DNA of 64,000 nt from JAOUGY01 sp963785075. Lineage in GTDB: Bacteria > Actinomycetota > Acidimicrobiia > Spongiisociales > ZC4RG35. Both the position numbers and the translations under genes were made by a program. How positions within the stretch are numbered: the first letter of the stretch is position 1; each line of letters opens with the position of its first letter. The DNA lies in the NCBI GenBank assembly GCA_963785075.1, contig CAWATW010000010.1, positions 186,001 to 250,000 on the forward strand. Reading direction: 5' to 3'. The notes below the pieces were generated by a model. The model saw only the letters and a program-made list of their open reading frames with translations. It searched no databases and was not told the DNA's origin. Positions 59,418 through 64,000 of this stretch are shown in pieces.

Positions 59418-60232
59418 TCGCCGAGCTGCTGGCGCTCGGTTCGGCGTTCTCGTTTGGCTGGTCGGATTTCTCCGGCGGCGTCGCCGCCAAACGCGCCCCG
59501 GCCACAACCGTGGTCTTCTACTCACACGTCGTCGGGATCGCACTGGGTCTGGTGCTTGCGATGCTCCTTCCCGGATCGCCGGTTCCGGGGACGTGGGCGG
59601 CGGGAGGGCTGGCCGGTCTCAGCGGGGCCGTCGGTCTCGTGGCGCTCTACCAGGGGCTGGCCAATGGACGGATGGCGGTGGTGGCGCCGGTTTCGGCGCT
59701 CCTGTCGACGGGTCTTCCGGTGCTGTACGGAGTGGTGACCGGGGAGCGTCTCGGTACCGCCGGCTGGGTGGGCGTGGCGGTCGCGCTGGTGGCCATCGTG
59801 CTCGTGTCGGTGAACGGATCCATCGCTGGGTCGGGTCTCCGAGAGGCGATCGTGGCCGGGATCGGGTTCGCCGGATTCTTCCTGGCGCTCTCCGTCACCA
59901 CCCTCGGCGAGGGCCTGTGGCCGCTGGTGCCCGCCCGGATGGCGTCCCTGGCGCTCCTCGGGGTGCTGCTGGTCACGCGGACAGGCACGGCAAAGCTGCC
60001 TCGGGCTGCGCTGGTGCCGACGGTGCTGGCCGGTGCCGGTGACATGGCGGCCAACGCCCTCTATCTGGCGTCGGTTCAGCGAGGGCTCTTGACGTCGACG
60101 GTCGTGTTGGCCTCGCTCTACCCGGTGGTGACGGTGTTGGCGGGCCGCCTCGTGCTCCGAGAGCGAGTCGCCCCCCTGCAATGGATCGGAATCGTCGCGG
60201 CCGTCGCAGCCGTGACATTGCTGGCCGGATGA
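59414..60232 (+). CDS. EamA/DMT-family transporter, second of a pair
   Basis: This 272-residue protein shares topology with its neighbour: LLALGSAFSFGWSDFSGGVA at the N-terminus, GLVALYQGLANGRMAVVAPV in the first half and NALYLASVQRGLLTSTVVLA in the second. The near-identical motifs and neighbouring position indicate a tandem duplication that has diverged. Whether the two form a heterodimer is unknown. It starts with ATG 59414, overlapping the first by four bases. Confidence 0.86.
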   Translation: MIAELLALGSAFSFGWSDFSGGVAAKRAPATTVVFYSHVVGIALGLVLAMLLPGSPVPGTWAAGGLAGLSGAVGLVALYQGLANGRMAVVAPVSALLSTGLPVLYGVVTGERLGTAGWVGVAVALVAIVLVSVNGSIAGSGLREAIVAGIGFAGFFLALSVTTLGEGLWPLVPARMASLALLGVLLVTRTGTAKLPRAALVPTVLAGAGDMAANALYLASVQRGLLTSTVVLASLYPVVTVLAGRLVLRERVAPLQWIGIVAAVAAVTLLAG

Positions 60233-60462
60233 TCGAGCGACCGGTGAGTTGTGCCATGGCCTGCCTCGTCATTCGAGGGTTCCGCACCTTCACCTGATCG
60301 CACCCTTGGAATCGCACGCATCGGTGATCGGAAAAGGAGCAGCGTGGATCCGCGCGTCTCGAGCGCCACCGAGATGTTGGGGCATCTCGGCCTGGGTATC
60401 GGGGCCGGCGACGGGCCGGCGTTGATCGGGTCGAACCCCACCCGCTCGGACTTCGATCGAGA

Positions 60463-60888
60463 CTACCCCTTGGCCTCGACCTGTTCGAGGATGGCGTCGA
60501 TCAGTTCCTCGCCGGCGGCACCCTCGGGGTCGAGATCGCGCAGTTGATCGATCGTATCGAGCTGTAGCTGGATCCGCCGGCAGCCGAGTTGTTCTGCGAT
60601 CGCAAAGAACTCGTTGACCGAAATGGCCTCGATCTTCTCTCGCAACTCCGGCTGCGAAACCCGTCCACCAGAGCGATCGGCAAGCGCGTCGAGTTGGTCT
60701 GCACCTTCGCTCACGACCGCGATGAATGTGTCTGTGAGCCTCTCGCAGTCCCTGATCTCGTCGAGCACCGAATCGAGGTCGAAGTCTTCTCCGATGTCGA
60801 TGGGTAGGTCGACCGCCACCTGTCCGCAGCCTGCGACGACCATGGTGGTGATCGCCGCGAGAACGGTGCGAATTCTTCTGCCCCACAT
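60463..60888 (-). CDS. Small lipoprotein, unknown
   Basis: This 141-residue protein has a signal peptide with lipobox VVAGC (residues 17-21). The mature part is mostly helical: IGEDFDLDSVLDEIRDCERL, TDTFIAVVSEGADQLDALAD, PELREKIEAISVNEFFAIAE and a final helix GEELIDAILEQVEAKG. Two cysteines (in IRDCERL and EQLGCRR) could form a disulfide. No family is recognised. Divergent from the alpha/beta hydrolase gene, sharing its 100-base control region. Confidence 0.72.
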   Translation of the reverse strand: MWGRRIRTVLAAITTMVVAGCGQVAVDLPIDIGEDFDLDSVLDEIRDCERLTDTFIAVVSEGADQLDALADRSGGRVSQPELREKIEAISVNEFFAIAEQLGCRRIQLQLDTIDQLRDLDPEGAAGEELIDAILEQVEAKG

Positions 60889-60988
60889 GGCCGGTCAGTG
60901 TACGAGACCGCAGAAAGTCGTGCGGTGGGCGGCCGTAGGGGCGGTTCGGGGGGTACGGTTGCACACATCGAGTGACGGGAGGAGCTCC

Positions 60989-62365
60989 ATGCGACGCGTG
61001 GTGACGTTGTTGGCCGTGATGATGATGTTCGTGGCGATGCCGGGGAATATCGCCGCCGCCACCGAGCACGAGGGCGACGGTGCCCCCGAGCCGGAGTGGT
61101 TCATCGACGAGACGAAGCTCCCATTCGACCCCGTCCCCGGATTCGAAGACGCAACGCTGCTGTGGGGCGTGAATCGCGGAGCGGGGTACCGGATCGAGGT
61201 CCCGGCGAACTGGAACGGCTCGCTGGTGATGTGGGCGCACGGCTATCGCGGCACCGGGTTGGAGCTGACGGTCGACAATCACCCGCTTCGGGAGTTCCTC
61301 GTTGCCAACGGGTACGCCTGGGCGGCGTCGAGCTACTCGTCCAACGACTACAACGTGGCAGACGGCGTGGTCGACACGCGTCGCCTCCTGCAGCTCTTCC
61401 GACGGGAGATCGGGCGGCCCGAGACCACGTACATGACCGGTGCCTCCATGGGCGGCCACGTCACCGCACGGTCGATCGAGCAGTACCCCACGGCCTATGA
61501 CGGTGCGATGCCGATCTGCGGCGTGCTCGGCGACTACGAGCTCTTCGACTTCTTTCTCGACTTCAACCTCGCCGCACTCGAACTGGGGCTGGGCGACTCG
61601 TACTACCCGATCGACGACGCCGCGTTGTACGCCGGTGTCCAGGTGCCGGCCATCAAGGCGGCGCTCGAGGCGGCACCCGGCTCGTGGCCTGCTGCGCTCA
61701 ACGCCGACGGTGAGGCGTTCAAACAGCTGGTGGAACTGCGCTCCGGTGGCGATCGCCCGAACTTCGACGAGGCGTGGTACTTCTGGAACAGCTTCCCCGA
61801 GTTTGCGACGGGACCGGGCAACTTCCTGTTCGACCTCGGTATCGGCGACGGCACGGTCGCAGGGAAACCGGGAATCGTGGCCGACAATCGCGGGGTCGTG
61901 TACCAGCTCGACCTCGACCCGGCCCTGAGCGACGCGGAGACCGAGTTCAACCAGAACATCGCTCGTGTGCGTGGTGAACCCTCACTCCGCCTCTCCACCG
62001 CCCTCAACCCCATCCCGATCGTGCGTGGGCGCAACGGTGTTCCCGTGCTGACGCTCCACAATCTGGGCGACCTGTTCGTTCCGTTCCACAACGAGATCGA
62101 GTACGCACGCGACGTCGCCAAGCGCGGTGACAGCGATCTCCTCGTACAACGGGCGATCCGAGGGGTCGGGCATTGCGACTTCACACCGGTCGAGCTGGTG
62201 ACCGCGTTCGTGGACCTGGTGGCATGGGTCGAGTACGGCGTCAAGCCAGATGGCGACGTGGTTCTCGATCCTGCGGTGGTGGCTTCGGACGACTACGGAT
62301 GTGAGTTCACCGATTTCGCAACCGAGGATGGGCACGTGCTCGCCGCTCCATGCCCAACCGGCTGA
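60989..62365 (+). CDS. Secreted alpha/beta hydrolase
   Basis: This 458-residue protein starts behind GGGAGGAG (60977-60984) with a signal peptide (about 1-23, cleavage AAA-TEH). The alpha/beta hydrolase fold has YRIEVPANWNGSLVMWAHGY (oxyanion region), the nucleophile elbow YMTGASMGGHVTARS and a C-terminal VGHCDFTPVELV with the catalytic His. The Asp probably lies in the LHNLGDLFVPFHNE segment. A large cap insertion spans about residues 170-330. It acts outside the membrane, on an ester or peptide substrate that cannot be named. Related actinobacterial secreted hydrolases include depolymerases and peptidases. Confidence 0.84.
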   Translation: MRRVVTLLAVMMMFVAMPGNIAAATEHEGDGAPEPEWFIDETKLPFDPVPGFEDATLLWGVNRGAGYRIEVPANWNGSLVMWAHGYRGTGLELTVDNHPLREFLVANGYAWAASSYSSNDYNVADGVVDTRRLLQLFRREIGRPETTYMTGASMGGHVTARSIEQYPTAYDGAMPICGVLGDYELFDFFLDFNLAALELGLGDSYYPIDDAALYAGVQVPAIKAALEAAPGSWPAALNADGEAFKQLVELRSGGDRPNFDEAWYFWNSFPEFATGPGNFLFDLGIGDGTVAGKPGIVADNRGVVYQLDLDPALSDAETEFNQNIARVRGEPSLRLSTALNPIPIVRGRNGVPVLTLHNLGDLFVPFHNEIEYARDVAKRGDSDLLVQRAIRGVGHCDFTPVELVTAFVDLVAWVEYGVKPDGDVVLDPAVVASDDYGCEFTDFATEDGHVLAAPCPTG

Positions 62366-62424
62366 CATCGGCGACCACCGCCGGCGTCGACACACCTTCC
62401 ACCTCGGGTACCGTGTTTGTCGCG

Positions 62425-64000
62425 ATGCGCAACTTCTTCTTCGACACCCCTGATCTCGTCTCGATCTTCGACCGCCTGGACCTGCGTGAGCCGGTGCGAA
62501 TCCTCGAACGCGGCTACACCGAGACCGATGAGCACGATCTAGCCCCGTCGACGTACGAAGAAGCGATGGATGCCTACCGATCTGCGCTCGAGCTCGTCGG
62601 CGACCTCGCAGCGAACGTGATCGCTCCACGATCAGCAGGCATCGACGAGGAAGGAGCATCGCTCGTCGACGGCGAGGTGAGGTATCCGACCGGTGCCACG
62701 GAGGCGTATCGGCGCATCGCCGAGAGCGGGATGGCGGGGGCACTGCTGCCACGTCGATTCGGTGGGCTCAACTTCCCGGCCACCGTCTACGTGATGATGA
62801 TCGAAATGGTGTCACGAGCGGACGCCTCACTGATGACGATGTTCGGCTATCAGGACATAGGGGAGGCAATCGCCCACTTCGGTCCGGAGGAAACGGCTGC
62901 GCGTCTGCTGCCCCGCTACGCCGCCGGCGAGACGATCGGTGCGATGGTCTTGACGGAGCCGGGCGGAGGTTCCGACCTGGCTGGGGTCAGGACGGTCGCC
63001 CGACAGGATGAGGCCGGTCAGTGGCGCCTGAGCGGCACGAAGCAGTTCATCTCCAACGGCAACGGCGGACTCCTGCTCGTCTTGGCCAAGTCGGAGCCGG
63101 GGGTGGATGGGATGTTTGGTCTGTCCTTGTTCGCCTCGGACGGCACCGGTGTGACCGTCTCGAGGCTGGAAGAGAAGATGGGCCTTCACGGATCGCCGAC
63201 CTGCGAGCTCGTGTTCGACGATGCACCTGCATGGCTCGTGGGGAAGCGGCGCATGGGCATGGTGCAGACCATGTACACGCTCAATCACGCCCGGTTCAGC
63301 GTTGCCGCCCAGGCACTCGGGATCGCCGACGCCGCCTATCGGATGGCCGCCGCGTACTCGCACGAACGGAAGGCGTTCGGGCGCCCGATTCGTCGGTTCC
63401 CAGGCGTTGCTTCGATGCTGGCCGACATGGCCACGACCATCGAGGCGTGTCGTGCGCTGATCTACGACGGGTGTGAGCGGCTGGACGTCCGGAACAAGCT
63501 GGAAATCGAGATCGATCGGGTGAAGGAGGTGGGCGGGGACACCTCCGACCTGAAACGACGGTTCAAGCAGGCAGCCGCCGAGGTCGACCTCCTGTCGCCC
63601 GCTGTGAAGGCCATCGTCAGCGAGGCCGCCCAGCGGATCTGTCTCGACGCCCAGCAGATCTTCGGCGGCATGGGGTACATCCGCGAGACCGGCATCGAGC
63701 GGCTCGTTCGAGACGTGCGCATCACGACGATCTACGAGGGCACAACCCAGGTTCAGATCTCGGCGGCACTCGCCGGCGTGCTGGCAGACACGATGGGTCG
63801 TGCGATGGCGGCGAACGGCGCCATCGAGTCCGGGCTCGAAGATCTCTTCGATCGTCAGAAAGAGCTCGGCGTGGCGGTGACCGAGCTTCGCGAGCTGGTC
63901 GCCGGCATGGGCCCCACGGTCCGCGAGGCGGCAGCCCGGGATGTGGTCGAGGCCTATCTCGGCCTGTGGGCAGCTCATCTGTTGTTCGAGCAAGCTCGGG
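62425..64000 (+). CDS. Acyl-CoA dehydrogenase, 3' end cut by window
   Basis: At least 525 residues are visible. It starts at ATG 62425 (in-frame GTG 62413 also possible) and has no stop before the edge. The acyl-CoA dehydrogenase fold is clear: GAMVLTEPGGGSDLAGVRT (FAD/substrate site), LSGTKQFISNGNGGLLLVLA, FGLSLFASDGTGVTVSRLEE, RKAFGRPIRRFPGVASMLAD and YEGTTQVQISAALAG, where the Glu is in the position of the catalytic base. The FAD domain residues AQQIFGGMGYIRETGIERLV precede it. The extra C-terminal domain (beyond about residue 460) suggests a long-form enzyme of the FadE type. It removes two hydrogens from an acyl-CoA; the acyl chain is unknown. Confidence 0.93.
   Translation, partial: MRNFFFDTPDLVSIFDRLDLREPVRILERGYTETDEHDLAPSTYEEAMDAYRSALELVGDLAANVIAPRSAGIDEEGASLVDGEVRYPTGATEAYRRIAESGMAGALLPRRFGGLNFPATVYVMMIEMVSRADASLMTMFGYQDIGEAIAHFGPEETAARLLPRYAAGETIGAMVLTEPGGGSDLAGVRTVARQDEAGQWRLSGTKQFISNGNGGLLLVLAKSEPGVDGMFGLSLFASDGTGVTVSRLEEKMGLHGSPTCELVFDDAPAWLVGKRRMGMVQTMYTLNHARFSVAAQALGIADAAYRMAAAYSHERKAFGRPIRRFPGVASMLADMATTIEACRALIYDGCERLDVRNKLEIEIDRVKEVGGDTSDLKRRFKQAAAEVDLLSPAVKAIVSEAAQRICLDAQQIFGGMGYIRETGIERLVRDVRITTIYEGTTQVQISAALAGVLADTMGRAMAANGAIESGLEDLFDRQKELGVAVTELRELVAGMGPTVREAAARDVVEAYLGLWAAHLLFEQAR

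Noticed and set aside
60233..60462. Possible small gene between the EamA pair and the lipoprotein
   Set aside because: All frames of this 230-base gap have poor composition and no start with a ribosome site, so I treat it as intergenic.
60290..61459. Minus-strand ORF opposite the lipoprotein and hydrolase region
   Set aside because: No protein-like pattern is seen, and the lipoprotein and secreted hydrolase have clear signal peptides in other frames.
1..64000. tRNA, rRNA, CRISPR, prophage or transposase genes
   Set aside because: I looked for cloverleaf T-loop segments, direct repeats with spacers and integrase/transposase motifs and found none that I could support.

Overview
The window is GC-rich, densely packed bacterial chromosome with about 60 genes. 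There are no rRNA or tRNA genes, no CRISPR array and no phage or transposase gene. Several things point to an actinobacterium: strong G/C bias at third codon positions, many GTG starts, 4-base ATGA/GTGA stop-start overlaps, GatCAB, NAD-dependent LigA, the succinylase DapC-DapD-DapE route, a non-zinc membrane partner of an ECF sigma factor, dynamin-like GTPase pairs and UMF1-type transporters. A lineage near Acidimicrobiia is my guess from gene content; the sequence alone does not prove it. Most of the window is core or conserved genome, with a few accessory islands.

Layout. 1-7.2 kb: the 5' end of a GcvT/DmdA-like gene, an ammonium transporter, then isocitrate dehydrogenase kinase/phosphatase (AceK) beside a GNAT/ADP-forming acyl-CoA synthetase fusion and an enoyl-CoA hydratase (a carbon-flux group). 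7.2-7.75 kb: a gene-free stretch with a compact 171-bp inverted-repeat element. 7.75-17.9 kb: VOC and SRPBCC proteins, a luciferase-like oxidoreductase divergent from a flavin reductase, leucyl aminopeptidase, cysteine desulfurase with MnmA (tRNA thiolation), PurK-PurE, then an RRM protein translationally coupled to an IF-1-like protein behind a structured leader. 18-29 kb: LigA, a DUF2339 membrane protein, dapC-dapD-dapE, an ECF sigma factor with a membrane partner and a GH57-like protein. 29-36 kb: gatC-gatA-gatB, a HAD hydrolase, small membrane proteins and pyruvate kinase.

36-51 kb: a VanW-family surface protein, a TIGR01777 reductase, a PD-(D/E)XK-like nuclease divergent from two overlapping dynamin-like GTPases, a lipid kinase, a degenerate ADP-ribosylglycohydrolase, a UMF1 transporter, a dehydrogenase lacking its catalytic zinc ligands, an aminotransferase and an LEA-like Ala/Lys/Glu protein. 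51-64 kb: a HipBA toxin-antitoxin pair with a palindromic operator, a nuclease/lamin-tail lipoprotein, a CoA-disulfide-reductase-like flavoprotein, LapA, a second UMF1 transporter, a PQQ-type sugar dehydrogenase lipoprotein, a tandem EamA transporter pair, a lipoprotein, a secreted alpha/beta hydrolase and an acyl-CoA dehydrogenase cut by the window edge.

Two window-wide patterns stand out. First, four otherwise conserved genes (mnmA, a HAD hydrolase, the nuclease-like gene and a UMF1 transporter) each carry a single +1 insertion, which looks more like sequencing or assembly error than biology. Second, many genes that head transcription units have a TAnnnT box 6-10 bases before the start codon and no Shine-Dalgarno sequence, which suggests widespread leaderless transcripts.
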